NCBI RefSeq assembly: GCF_017912535.1
Contig: NZ_JAERQK010000001.1
Location: forward strand, 620,001 to 684,000
DNA from: Motiliproteus sediminis
GTDB taxonomy: Bacteria > Pseudomonadota > Gammaproteobacteria > Pseudomonadales > Balneatricaceae
Length of the DNA: 64,000 nucleotides
Direction: 5' to 3'
Position numbers and translations under genes: made by a program. Below, in pieces: positions 30,901 to 39,640 of the stretch; within the stretch, counting starts at the first letter, position 1, and each line of letters starts with the position of its first letter. The notes beneath the pieces are model-generated. The model was not told the DNA's origin. It worked only from the letters and a program-made list of their open reading frames with translations, and did no database searches.

Positions 30901-32785
30901 AATCCTGCCGCAGCAACTCCAGCTCCACTACCACTTGCTCGTGTGGCTCCATACGGAAATCGTGGATCCACACGGATACTCCGGCCTGCTGAATCTGGTA
31001 GGGGTGCTCATCGATAACCCGCAACCCCAGATTCTCCATGATCGGAATAATGTCCGACAAGGGCAACGGCGAGCCACAGTGAAACACCTTGAAGTTCAGC
31101 TGCTGGTCACCCTGGTCGAGCGGGCGGTAAAAACTCAGCGCCAACGGATGCTGCTCGGTCAGCGCGAGCAGGGTTTGCATATCTGCAACCGCACTACGGG
31201 GCGAAAAATCCTCGCGATATGCGACCGGAATCCCACCCTCCAGGCGTTGCAACGCACTAACCCCGGCCTCCTCTCCCATCGCCTCGATCAGCAACTGAGC
31301 GAACTGCTCATGCCAGCTGCGGGTCACCTGAACAATGCGCTGGCGAATAGGCTCGATATCCGGCTCATTAATCCTGGCTTTAGGATCCAAGTGGAGGATG
31401 AACTGGGTGCGAGCCAGGATCGACTCGGAGATAAAGGTATTGAACTCCACCTCCGAGGCATCCAGTTCTTCACACAACACCTGCTGAATCCGTTTGCGCA
31501 GATCGGTGTTGAAGATATCCCTGGGGGTAAAAACCAGCACGGAATAGTAGCGCCCCAGCGGATCGCGACGAAAGAAGCTCCGCACCTGGCGGCGTTCATG
31601 GATATGCAGAATCGCCACTACGGTGTGATAAAGTTCATCCTCGCTGCTTTGAAACAGATCATCACGGGGGTGCACCTCCAGAATCTGCCATAGTGCCTTG
31701 TGATCATGACTGCCGGGGTGCAAACCAGCGCGCTCGATCACCTGCCGCACCTTGTGCCGAATCACCGGGATCTGACGCGAGCTCTGGAAATAAACCGCCG
31801 AGGTGTAGAGGCCGACAAAGCGATGCTCGCGAACCAGGTCACCGTCATCGCCATACTCGCGCACGGCGATAAAATCGGCGTAGGCCGGGCGATGCACGCG
31901 CGCCCGTTTGGGCGACTTGGCAAAGCAGATCAGCTCGCTTAACCCTCGCTGTTCCGACTCGTCCAGCGCCTGTCCCAGCGTTGGAGTCCGCCCCGAGCGG
32001 CGGCGTAACAGCCCCAAACCCGAACCGCGAACCGGGGTCACCCCGGCCTCCTGCCCGTGGCTGGGTTCATAGGCACGATAACCCAGAAAGGTGAAATGGT
32101 TATCCAGTAACCAGTCGAGAAACGCAACCGCCTCACCTCGGGCAAACGGATCGATCCCCTGCTTGCCGGCAGCAATACGTTGGCGCAGCGAGCGGGTCGC
32201 TTCGACCATGGGCGCAAAGTCATCGGTCACCAGCGCAACTTCAGCCAGCACGTCGCGTAAAGACTGCTCCAATGCAGCCAGCTCGTTGAGATCGGTACGC
32301 CGGTTAATCTCCAGTACAATGAGCGACTCGATATGTGGCGAGGGCTTGTCGCCTGCCGGTTCCATATCCAGCAGCATGCCCTGATCGTCGCGCCGCACCG
32401 CCATGATGCCGTTGGCAATACTGTGAATGGTCATCTCACGCCGGTTGATTTCCATTCTGATCGAGTCGATCAGGAACGGCATATCGGCAGACAACACCAT
32501 GATGACGGTGTGTGCCGATTGCCAGCCATGTTGATCAAAGTGGGGGTTGAACACACGAATCCTGGGGTCGCCTCCCCGATACTGTTCGAACAACCGCCAG
32601 GCTTCCACCGTACTGCCGTACAGATCATCAAGGCTGCGCTCGGCCAACTCCTGTGCCGAAACCGATCGACAGAGATAGAGCGCAAACCGACACAACGGAT
32701 CATCCTCGGTGATCCCGAAACCGTTGCAAAGCCGCTGCAATAAACGGTCGATACTGGACTGTCGCGTGGTTTCCTGTCCGTGCAT
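27959..32785 (-). CDS. gdhB: NAD-specific glutamate dehydrogenase, large type
   Basis: A 1608-aa enzyme that deaminates glutamate to 2-oxoglutarate with NAD+, feeding the TCA cycle. I choose the ATG giving MHGQETTRQSSIDRLLQRL because this length agrees with the roughly 1600-aa pseudomonad type and a G-rich site precedes it; the frame is open 164 codons further upstream but that part is unlike the family. N-terminal regulatory ACT-like regions are followed by the catalytic domain with ARGGLRWSDRNEDYRTEVLG, VPVGAKGGFVCK and the NAD fold IGIGDMGGDVFGNGMLLS. Confidence 0.95.
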   Translation of the reverse strand: MHGQETTRQSSIDRLLQRLCNGFGITEDDPLCRFALYLCRSVSAQELAERSLDDLYGSTVEAWRLFEQYRGGDPRIRVFNPHFDQHGWQSAHTVIMVLSADMPFLIDSIRMEINRREMTIHSIANGIMAVRRDDQGMLLDMEPAGDKPSPHIESLIVLEINRRTDLNELAALEQSLRDVLAEVALVTDDFAPMVEATRSLRQRIAAGKQGIDPFARGEAVAFLDWLLDNHFTFLGYRAYEPSHGQEAGVTPVRGSGLGLLRRRSGRTPTLGQALDESEQRGLSELICFAKSPKRARVHRPAYADFIAVREYGDDGDLVREHRFVGLYTSAVYFQSSRQIPVIRHKVRQVIERAGLHPGSHDHKALWQILEVHPRDDLFQSSEDELYHTVVAILHIHERRQVRSFFRRDPLGRYYSVLVFTPRDIFNTDLRKRIQQVLCEELDASEVEFNTFISESILARTQFILHLDPKARINEPDIEPIRQRIVQVTRSWHEQFAQLLIEAMGEEAGVSALQRLEGGIPVAYREDFSPRSAVADMQTLLALTEQHPLALSFYRPLDQGDQQLNFKVFHCGSPLPLSDIIPIMENLGLRVIDEHPYQIQQAGVSVWIHDFRMEPHEQVVVELELLRQDFEEAFQCIWQGLADSDSFNRLVLGAQLGWREVVLLRAMAAYMKQTGFAFSEAAIAAALRQQQSITRRLVRLFHARFEPESASQEAADKLVAALEKAIDGVESLTQDRILRRYLQQLCAIERTNYYQRDADRNFKRCLAFKFSPRSIAELPRPVPYSEIFVFSPQTEGVHLRNGPVARGGLRWSDRNEDYRTEVLGLVKAQQVKNAVIVPVGAKGGFVCKRSLDGLTPSQRQHEGIASYREFVGGLLDLADNLVAGEVVPPADVVRHDGDDPYLVVAADKGTATFSDIANELAQQYGFWLGDAFASGGSEGYDHKAMGITARGAWVSVQRHFRERGVDIQRTPFTVIGIGDMGGDVFGNGMLLSPCIQLVAAFNHRHLFVDPEPDIAAAFAERQRLFKAVAGWDEYDRGLISSGGGVFDRTAKSIPISAEMQRRFGLQAKQMAPTELIHALLQAPVDLLWNGGIGTYVKSGAETHVDVGDKANDALRVDASQLRCKVVGEGGNLGMTQRARTEFSLAGGACNSDFVDNAGGVDCSDHEVNIKIMLDALVERGDLTVKQRNQRLRAMTDEIAELVLESNYRQTQAISIADQQCRQRMIEYRHLISQMEQRGLLERELEAIPADDELEVRQQQGQSLTRNELAVLVAYAKAELKEALATAAVSDDPLMNDALAAAFPAGLARDYPHALTSHRLREQLIASQLANQLVNHMGVTFVSRMRGSAGASLIGAAQAYMVARTIYRMPHWWAEIEALDNLIDAEVQLRMMSELQRLVRRAGRWLLRSRGEPLDTPAELERFAAPMRELAENLGEWLQGGLAQKWRDRFYFFNQAGVPDPLARQLASVDGLYVGLAIIEVAKETGAELSDVVEVYCMIGEQLDVFWFSRQVDGLRVTSSWQAKARESYRDEIDVHVRSLATTIIGCAREQGVAGCFRQWSECNRLPVERWLAMLADLKQQEEPDYAIFTVATRELAELAERCELPCSAS

Positions 32786-32925
32786 GGCGCCCCCCGCCGA
32801 AGAAACGTGATTTGGCTCAAGCTGATGGGGAAAACAATTGACTGAAGAATAGCAGCACAGGTTTACTTGGGTATTGTCCTCGGGACAAGCGCTCGAACAG
32901 CCAACAATAACAACGGATATCTGTC

Positions 32926-34278
32926 GTGAGCACACCCGTCCAGCCGCCCTGTTCAGGCTCCGAACCGAACGATCCAGCCCTGTCTTATCAGACACTGTTT
33001 CAAGTCTGCCCTGTTCCCATGCTCGTCCATCGGACCGACGGTACAACGATAGCCTGCAATGAACGCTGCGCCGATCTGCTGCAGCGTTCAGTGACCGAAC
33101 TGACCGGCATTCAGATGGATGAACTGGTTGCAACCATCGATGGCCAGCCATTGCTGCCTGAATGGCAGCAGGTCTGTGATGGCAAACGCCTGGTGCGGGA
33201 GGTTTCGCTGCGTAAGCACACCAGTGGAATGCAGATAGAAGCCGAATTACAGTCCCAGGCCATCGGCAGCGAGGCATCTCCGCTGATCGTCACCACGCTG
33301 CAACCCCTTGGCCGTAGCCAGCACGCGGAGCAGCGCCTGGAAGACAACCTGCGCTTTGTACATGACTTTTTTGACACCATCCCCTGCCCGGCTTTCTACA
33401 AAAACCAAGAGGGCATCTACCTTGGCTGCAACAACGCGTTCGCCCAACAGATACTGGGGATCAGCGCCGCCGAACTGATCGGCCATTCGCTGTTCGACCT
33501 GCCCGAGTATATCCCGCCGGAACTGGCGCAGATCTATTACGACCATGATCAGAAGTTGTTCGCGCAGGGCGGCCACCAGATCTACGAAACCAAAGTCCAG
33601 TGCGCCGATGGAGTGAAGAGGGACTTTCTGTTTTCCAAGTCGACCTTCGCCGATCGTCACGGTGCGGTAGCAGGCCTGTGCGGCGTGATGATTGACCTGA
33701 CCCAGAAAGCCGAAGCCGAGGCCGCGCTGATCACAGCCAACCGCGAGCTGCAGCGCCTCAGCCAGATCGACCCATTGACCGAAATAGCCAACCGTCGCAA
33801 CTTTGATCTCGCGCTGGACGAGCATTGGCAGCGTCAGCAACAGCAGGCCCAGCCGCTGACACTGATGATGATCGATATCGATTTTTTCAAGAACTACAAC
33901 GACCATTACGGCCACCAGGCCGGGGACCGCTGCATTCGCCAGGTCGCGCGCGCTCTGGCGTCACAGCTGGTGCGTCAGGACGACCTGGTGGCGCGCTACG
34001 GCGGAGAGGAGTTCGCCTTGCTGCTGCCCGGGGCAGACCGGGAGAAGGCCTTGGCCATTGCCGAGCGGATTCGCACCGCCGTGGAAGGCCTGCGAATAGA
34101 ACACCGCCGTTCGGGCAACGGCGCATCGCTGACCGTCAGCATCGGTTTTGCCAGTCTGATACCCCGCCGGGGGCAGCAGGCGACAGCATTGCTGGGGTTG
34201 GCAGACAAAGCACTGTACGAAAGCAAACGTCAGGGACGAAACTGCGTCACCGAAGGCTCCGACCTGTTCCCGATCTAG
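32926..34278 (+). CDS. Two-PAS diguanylate cyclase
   Basis: A 450-aa soluble protein. PAS 1 (about 20-130) and PAS 2 (about 140-262, DTIPCPAFYKNQEGIYLGCN) precede a GGDEF domain (about 275-445). GGEEF is at 359-363 and the inhibitory RxxD is R350/D353. It should make c-di-GMP under feedback control. The start is GTG at 32926; no ATG fits better. It is divergent from gdhB, about 140 bp apart, and no c-di-GMP effector is adjacent. Confidence 0.92.
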   Translation: MSTPVQPPCSGSEPNDPALSYQTLFQVCPVPMLVHRTDGTTIACNERCADLLQRSVTELTGIQMDELVATIDGQPLLPEWQQVCDGKRLVREVSLRKHTSGMQIEAELQSQAIGSEASPLIVTTLQPLGRSQHAEQRLEDNLRFVHDFFDTIPCPAFYKNQEGIYLGCNNAFAQQILGISAAELIGHSLFDLPEYIPPELAQIYYDHDQKLFAQGGHQIYETKVQCADGVKRDFLFSKSTFADRHGAVAGLCGVMIDLTQKAEAEAALITANRELQRLSQIDPLTEIANRRNFDLALDEHWQRQQQQAQPLTLMMIDIDFFKNYNDHYGHQAGDRCIRQVARALASQLVRQDDLVARYGGEEFALLLPGADREKALAIAERIRTAVEGLRIEHRRSGNGASLTVSIGFASLIPRRGQQATALLGLADKALYESKRQGRNCVTEGSDLFPI

Positions 34279-34329
34279 GGCGCCCGGTACAAATGCCGGA
34301 ACCCGGCAGGCAGGTTACGCGCCTGCGCC

Positions 34330-34650
34330 CTACGACGGATCGCCACTCTTCGACTCCTGCTGGCGTTTACTCTCGCTCGCTTCGATCAGTTTACGGCTCG
34401 CCTCGGCAACCGCCGCCGGGTCCTGCTTTAGCCGTGACGACCGGCGCTTACTCCCGGCGGTGCCGTTGGTATCCGCGTCTGCACCACCGTCTTTTTTCAG
34501 GCTACGCTGCTGACGACGCTTCTGCTCCAGCGCTTTCTTACGCCGCGATTCTCGGCTGGCGGGGTCGGCCAACAGCTCTGTCTTACTCGGCCCGGTGGGC
34601 AGAAAGACGGTCAATTTGCCCTGCTTGCGGGTTTTCTTACTACGACTCAT
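34330..34650 (-). CDS. Highly basic protein, YihI-like N-terminus
   Basis: A 106-aa protein starting MSRSKKTRKQGKLTVFLPTG, very rich in Lys, Arg and Ser, with RESRRKKALEQKRRQQRS in the middle. The N-terminus resembles YihI, an activator of the GTPase Der in ribosome assembly, but the acidic helical C-terminal part of YihI is missing. Its first 11 nt overlap the end of the RbgA-type GTPase gene, so the two are translationally coupled and a ribosome-assembly role is reasonable. Probably natively unfolded. Family placement is uncertain. Confidence 0.6.
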   Translation of the reverse strand: MSRSKKTRKQGKLTVFLPTGPSKTELLADPASRESRRKKALEQKRRQQRSLKKDGGADADTNGTAGSKRRSSRLKQDPAAVAEASRKLIEASESKRQQESKSGDPS

Positions 34651-35584
34651 GATGCTCTCCCGGTGCAGAAGGGGTGTTTTCTGCTGCCGCTGAATAATTA
34701 TCCTGTTCGGCCTCGGCCGCCATACGCTCACGCTCGGCGCGAGCGCGTTTCTGCTGCCACTCACCAACCGTTTCAAAACTGATCCGACCAAGCTGCCCGG
34801 AACGCAACTCGCCAATCAACAGCTCGGCCGCTTTATTGCGATCAACCACTCCGCCGCTACGCAGGCAGCCCCGCTTGCGCCCGACCAGTTCCAGTGCGTC
34901 GCTGGCGTTCGCTGGCAGTTCGTCGGCCTTATACCGCTGAGCGATCAGCTGGGGGTAATCCCGCAGTAAAAAGTCGAGCGCGTACAGCGCCACCAGCTCA
35001 TACTCGACTACCGTATCGCGAATCGCACCGCTGGCCGCCAGTCGATACGAGGCATCCTCATCTTCGATTTTGGGCCAAAGGATACCGGGGGTATCAAAAA
35101 TGGCGATTCCGTCCTGGGTCACAAAACGCTGCTGTTGCTTGGTAACCGCCGGTTCGTTGCCGACTTTAGCCACGCGACGTCCGAGAAAACTGTTGATCAG
35201 AGTCGATTTGCCCACATTGGGTATTCCCATGATCATAACCCGGACCGGACGCTCGGCACTGATCCGGTGAGGCGCCAGCTGTCTGATCAACGCCACCAGT
35301 TGACGCAACTCACCCTTGTCCGCCAGCCGCATGCTCATGGTATGTACGTCATCGGCGGCCAGAAACTTGAGCCATTTGCGGGTGCGGCCGGCATCGGCCA
35401 AATCCGCCTTGTTCAGGACCTTGATCACCGGCGTATCACCGCGCAATTGATCAACCAGCGGGTTGGAGCTGGAACAGGGTAGCCGGGCATCCAGCATCTC
35501 GACCACCACATCGATCTTGGCGATCACCTGGGCGATCTCCTTGCGGGTCTTATGCATGTGGCCGGGAAACCACTGAAAAGCCAT
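34640..35584 (-). CDS. Ribosome biogenesis GTPase, YlqF/RbgA type
   Basis: A 314-aa circularly permuted GTPase. The G motifs occur in the permuted order: G4 KVLNKADLAD (about 57-66), then G1 GIPNVGKSTLINSFLG (about 124-139), then G3 DTPGILWP (about 168). It starts MAFQWFPGHMHKTRKEI, the typical YlqF opening. RbgA acts in late 50S subunit assembly in Gram-positive bacteria; the exact role in gammaproteobacteria is less clear. It overlaps the basic protein gene. Confidence 0.9.
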   Translation of the reverse strand: MAFQWFPGHMHKTRKEIAQVIAKIDVVVEMLDARLPCSSSNPLVDQLRGDTPVIKVLNKADLADAGRTRKWLKFLAADDVHTMSMRLADKGELRQLVALIRQLAPHRISAERPVRVMIMGIPNVGKSTLINSFLGRRVAKVGNEPAVTKQQQRFVTQDGIAIFDTPGILWPKIEDEDASYRLAASGAIRDTVVEYELVALYALDFLLRDYPQLIAQRYKADELPANASDALELVGRKRGCLRSGGVVDRNKAAELLIGELRSGQLGRISFETVGEWQQKRARAERERMAAEAEQDNYSAAAENTPSAPGEHHES

Positions 35585-35735
35585 GTCTGGCTCCTGTCGC
35601 TAAAAGGCGGCGATTATAGCCTATTCCGGCACAAAAACAGGCATCATTCAGGGTTTAATGATTGACCTATGCCAATGGGCGATTACGATCAGTTCGGCTA
35701 GAATAGCCGAAACCTCTGCAAGGTAGCTCGCACCC

Positions 35736-36959
35736 ATGTCCACGGAACAACAAGGTCAAACATTGATGGCGCGCCAGCCCATCTTCGACCGGGATCTCAA
35801 GGTAATCGCCTACGAACTGCTCTACCGCTCCGAAGGTGGCCAGGAAGCTGATTTTCTCGATGGCGACCAGGCCTCCTCGGAGATCTTGCTCAGCTCCTAT
35901 ACCAGCATCTGCGACGAAGGCAACATGAAGAAGGTGCCGGCATTTATCAACCTGACGCGAGACCTGCTGGTCAAACAGGGGGTTCCTACCCTGCTGCGCA
36001 AACGCATCGTCATCGAGGTGCTCGAAGATATCGTGGTTGACGCGGAGGTGATCGACGCGGTGCGCAAGCTGAAGGCAGACGGGTTCCGGATCGCTCTCGA
36101 CGACTTTGTCTGGAGCGAGAGTTATGTCCCGCTGCTGGAGCTGGTCGATATCGTCAAAGTCGACATCCTGGCGCTGACCAAGGAAGAGCTTAAGGATCAT
36201 ATCCGCCTGCTAGCCCCCTATCATGTCACCCTGCTGGCAGAAAAGATCGAAACCCTGGATCAGCTGTACGAGTGCGTTGATCTCGGTTTCAAATTGTTTC
36301 AGGGGCACTTCCTGAGCAAACCGCAGGTGGTTAAGGGTAAAAAAATCAGCGCCAACAGCGTCGCCTTGATGCAACTGGTTCAGGAGCTGCAAAAACCAAC
36401 CACAACCGCTGCCCAGATCGAGGAGCTGATCATCAAAGATCCGATGCTCACCTACAAGCTGCTACGCATCGTCAACTCGGCGGCGTACTCGCTGGTGCGC
36501 AAGGTCGAATCACTGAATCAGGCGATCGTCCTGCTGGGAATGGAGCAGATTCGCAAGTGGGCCACGCTGATCGCCCTGAGCGCCAACCAGGAGAAGCCCG
36601 AAGAGCTGTCCCGCTCGCTGCTGGCGCGCGGGCGGATGTGCGAACTGCTGGCGGAGGCGATGAGTTACGGTAATGCCAGCAGTTTCTTCATGGTCGGCAT
36701 GATGTCGGATATTAACGCCCTGCTCGACATGGAGATGGATACCCTGCTGGAGCAGATTCCGCTCAACGACGAGATCAAAGCGGCTCTGGCCAGGCATGAA
36801 GGGCGCATGGGCATGGTGCTGGAGGCGACGCTCGCCTACGAACGTGGCGAATGGGACCGTTTGGGTGAGTTCGAGATCAACGACGCACTCTATGAGGGCG
36901 CTTATCGCCACAGTATCACTTGGGCGCAAGAAGCGCTGCAGGCGATGCACGAAGACTAA
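35736..36959 (+). CDS. EAL-HDOD (YuxH-type) signalling protein
   Basis: A 407-aa protein with an N-terminal EAL-like domain (about 1-200) and a C-terminal HDOD domain (about 205-390, with LIIKDPMLTYKLLRIVNSAAYS). The signature is ELL (E27-L28-L29) rather than EAL. The other positions that bind metal or c-di-GMP seem present: N72, E94, D122-D123, K141, E169, Q189. Many YuxH-type proteins lack phosphodiesterase activity, so activity here is open. It lies near the two-PAS cyclase gene and divergent from the RbgA-type gene. Confidence 0.88.
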   Translation: MSTEQQGQTLMARQPIFDRDLKVIAYELLYRSEGGQEADFLDGDQASSEILLSSYTSICDEGNMKKVPAFINLTRDLLVKQGVPTLLRKRIVIEVLEDIVVDAEVIDAVRKLKADGFRIALDDFVWSESYVPLLELVDIVKVDILALTKEELKDHIRLLAPYHVTLLAEKIETLDQLYECVDLGFKLFQGHFLSKPQVVKGKKISANSVALMQLVQELQKPTTTAAQIEELIIKDPMLTYKLLRIVNSAAYSLVRKVESLNQAIVLLGMEQIRKWATLIALSANQEKPEELSRSLLARGRMCELLAEAMSYGNASSFFMVGMMSDINALLDMEMDTLLEQIPLNDEIKAALARHEGRMGMVLEATLAYERGEWDRLGEFEINDALYEGAYRHSITWAQEALQAMHED

Positions 36960-37030
36960 CACCCGCTGCACGGCCCGCCGAGGCCGTGCTATCCTTGGCC
37001 GCCCGATGCCGCCACCCACGATATGCCGTC

Positions 37031-38677
37031 ATGCCTCCCCAGCCCGTTTTTGACCCTGTCGCTCTTCGACGCCAGTTTCCGCTGCTCAACCGCCACGCCC
37101 TTGGCTATTTCGATTCCGCCGCGACCACCCAGAAACCCCAGGTGGTGCTGGACGCTCTGACGCAGTTTTACGGTAATGACAACGCCAACGTCCATCGCGC
37201 AGCGCACCGCCTGAGCGAACAGGCCACGGTAGCGTTTGAGCGCGCCCGCAGCGTTGTAGCCCGCTTTATCAATGCGCCGCGCAGCGACGAAATAGTCTGG
37301 ACACGAGGCACCACCGAGGGGATCAACCTGATTGCCAATACGCTCGGCAACCAGTTGCAAGCAGGTGATCAGGTGCTGCTCACCGAACTTGAACACCATG
37401 CCAACATCGTGCCCTGGCAGCTGCTCGCCGAGCGCCGCAACATCGAGATCAAGGTAGCCCCGATCACTGCCGACGGTGATCTCGACCTGGAGTGTTTACA
37501 GCAACTCCTGACACCAAAGGTAAAGCTGGTCGCGATCACTCATGTTTCCAATGCGCTGGGGACGCTCAATCCGGTCGCCGATATCTGCCGATGGGCCCAC
37601 GCTGTCGGTGCCAGGGTTCTGGTCGATGGGGCCCAGGCGGTTGCCCATCTCCCCGTCGATGTACAGCAGCTGGGATGTGATTTTTATGCGTTCTCCGGGC
37701 ACAAGGTGTACGGGCCAACCGGCATCGGCGTACTTTGGGGACGGTACCAGTTACTGGACAGTCTGCCACCCTGGCAAGGCGGCGGCGAGATGATTGAACA
37801 GGTCAGTTTTGCCGGCAACCGCTATCAACCGCCGCCGCTCCGGTTCGAGGCTGGCACCCCTGCCACCGCCGATGCGATTGCCCTGGCCTGCGCGCTGGAG
37901 TTTGTCGCCAGCCTGGACCGTACTGCAGTTGCCCGGCATGAAGCCGGCCTTATGCGCCGCGCGACCGACGCCATCAACGCCATGCCTCGGCTACGGGTTA
38001 TCGGCAACCCCCGCCAGCGCATAGGCGCCTTGTCATTCATCGCCGAAGACGAGCATGCATTGGATCTGGGCAGTTTTCTGGACCAGAACGGCTTCGCCCT
38101 GCGCACCGGGCATCACTGCTGCATGCCGTTGATGAATGCGCTGGGGCTGTCCGGCACCGCTAGACTATCGTTCGCCTGTTACAGCACCACAGACGAACTG
38201 GATCGCCTGCTGGCGGCGCTGGCAAGCTATGTCGACCCAAGAGCCGCTGTGCCGACGCAACCGACGGTCTCAGCCACACCATTGACCGACGCTCTGCGCA
38301 CCGCCTCAGGACGGGATCAACGCCATAGCTTGTTAATGAAGGCCGGAGCCGAGCCTCTCAATCAGGATGGTGACCTTCGCCACGAAGCCAACCGGCTGCA
38401 CGGCTGCACCAGTCAGGTGTGGCTGCGGAGTTATGGTCCCGATGGTCAGGGCCGTCTCCATTTTGCCATCGATAGCGATGCCCGCATCATTCGCGGCCTT
38501 ATTCGCTTACTGCTGGAAACACTGCAAGACTGCACCCCGGCGCAGTTGCTGCAGTTCGACTTCGAACGCCATTTGAACCAACTTGGTTTAGCGGCCCAAC
38601 TCAGCAGCTCACGTACCTCTGGCGCCAAAGCGATCGTGACCGCCATGCAGGCCGCTGCGAAGCAGCACCAGACTTAG
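37031..38677 (+). CDS. csdA: Fused cysteine desulfurase-sulfur acceptor (CsdA-CsdE)
   Basis: A 548-aa protein that joins two normally separate partners. Residues 1 to about 400 are a class II PLP cysteine desulfurase: FDSAATTQKPQVVLDAL, K225 as PLP lysine (FSGHKVYGPTGIG) and C363 as the persulfide cysteine (RTGHHCCMP). Residues about 420-548 are a SufE/CsdE domain with acceptor C459 in LHGCTSQVWL. Sulfur from cysteine could pass from C363 to C459 within one chain. The neighbour tcdA (convergent, 8 bp away) is the E. coli CsdE client CsdL, which favours Csd over Suf identity. No iron-sulfur scaffold gene is adjacent. Confidence 0.92.
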   Translation: MPPQPVFDPVALRRQFPLLNRHALGYFDSAATTQKPQVVLDALTQFYGNDNANVHRAAHRLSEQATVAFERARSVVARFINAPRSDEIVWTRGTTEGINLIANTLGNQLQAGDQVLLTELEHHANIVPWQLLAERRNIEIKVAPITADGDLDLECLQQLLTPKVKLVAITHVSNALGTLNPVADICRWAHAVGARVLVDGAQAVAHLPVDVQQLGCDFYAFSGHKVYGPTGIGVLWGRYQLLDSLPPWQGGGEMIEQVSFAGNRYQPPPLRFEAGTPATADAIALACALEFVASLDRTAVARHEAGLMRRATDAINAMPRLRVIGNPRQRIGALSFIAEDEHALDLGSFLDQNGFALRTGHHCCMPLMNALGLSGTARLSFACYSTTDELDRLLAALASYVDPRAAVPTQPTVSATPLTDALRTASGRDQRHSLLMKAGAEPLNQDGDLRHEANRLHGCTSQVWLRSYGPDGQGRLHFAIDSDARIIRGLIRLLLETLQDCTPAQLLQFDFERHLNQLGLAAQLSSSRTSGAKAIVTAMQAAAKQHQT

Positions 38678-38685
38678 CGCTGCCG

Positions 38686-39483
38686 CTACCCGGCGACGCT
38701 TTCCGCCAGTTTGCTCAGCACCCGGCCAACGGCAACGAAACCAAAGGTCGCGGTGACGCAGGTCGATGCCCCAAAACCACTATTGCAATCAAGTCGCATC
38801 GCACCGTCATCGGCTGCTGCGATCTTCTGGCCACACACACTACCGTCGGGCTGGGGGTAGCGCAGCTGCTCGCTGGAGTAGACACAGGCGACATCGAAAC
38901 GCCGCTTGGGGTTCTTGCTGAAACCGTGAAAACGGCGCAGATGAGAGCGCAACTTTGCGGCCAGCGGGTCTTGCTGGGTCCGACTCAGGTCCGCGATGGT
39001 GACCTGGGTCGGATCGATCTGACCGCCAGCCCCGCCGACGGTAACGATAGGTATCTTGTGCCGCCGACAAAACGCGATCATCGCCGCTTTGGCACGCACA
39101 CTGTCAATGGCATCGATAACGTAGTCGTAATCGCGCAGCAGCAACGGCTCAAGGTTCTCTTCACCGATGAACTCTTCCACCGGGTCGCAGCGGATATCCG
39201 GGTTGATCTGCCGCAGACGCGCCGCCATTTCCGCGACCTTTGAGGCGCCTATCGCCCCGTCCAGCGCATGGATCTGACGGTTGGTATTGGTGATACAAAG
39301 ATCATCCAGATCGATCAGCGTCACTCGCCCCACACCACTGCGCGCCAACGCCTCCGCGGCCCAGGAACCCACACCACCAATGCCGACCACCGCCACATGC
39401 GCATCGTGAAACCGCTGCAAGGCAGACAGACCGTAGAGTCGGCTAATACCGCCGAAGCGTTGCAGATAAAGCTCGTTCATCAA
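38686..39483 (-). CDS. tcdA: tRNA threonylcarbamoyladenosine dehydratase
   Basis: A 265-aa E1-like ATP-dependent enzyme (CsdL/YgdL) that cyclises t6A37 to ct6A in tRNA. The nucleotide fold is HVAVVGIGGVGSWAAEALAR. DYVIDAIDSVRAKAAMIAFC and the FSKNPKRRFDVACVYSSEQ part match the family; the C-terminal hydrophobic segment typical of TcdA (TATFGFVAVGRVLSKLAE) is present. In E. coli it works with CsdA-CsdE, which fits the fusion gene beside it. Confidence 0.94.
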   Translation of the reverse strand: MMNELYLQRFGGISRLYGLSALQRFHDAHVAVVGIGGVGSWAAEALARSGVGRVTLIDLDDLCITNTNRQIHALDGAIGASKVAEMAARLRQINPDIRCDPVEEFIGEENLEPLLLRDYDYVIDAIDSVRAKAAMIAFCRRHKIPIVTVGGAGGQIDPTQVTIADLSRTQQDPLAAKLRSHLRRFHGFSKNPKRRFDVACVYSSEQLRYPQPDGSVCGQKIAAADDGAMRLDCNSGFGASTCVTATFGFVAVGRVLSKLAESVAG

Positions 39484-39640
39484 TTACCACTCTTGTTCAA
39501 ACCGCGCGCATTGTAGCGCGACCCGGGCAACGCGACACGCCTTCACCGGAATGAGCATGGTTAACGTTTGCCAATCCCCCAATGCCGCTTTATGCTGGCC
39601 ACTTGCAAATACAGGTTTACCCGTACAAAGGTTGCTAGTT

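Noticed and set aside
32786-33277. A 164-codon N-terminal extension of gdhB
   Set aside because: It overlaps the divergent PAS-GGDEF gene and does not resemble glutamate dehydrogenase; the ATG at 32785 gives the normal length.
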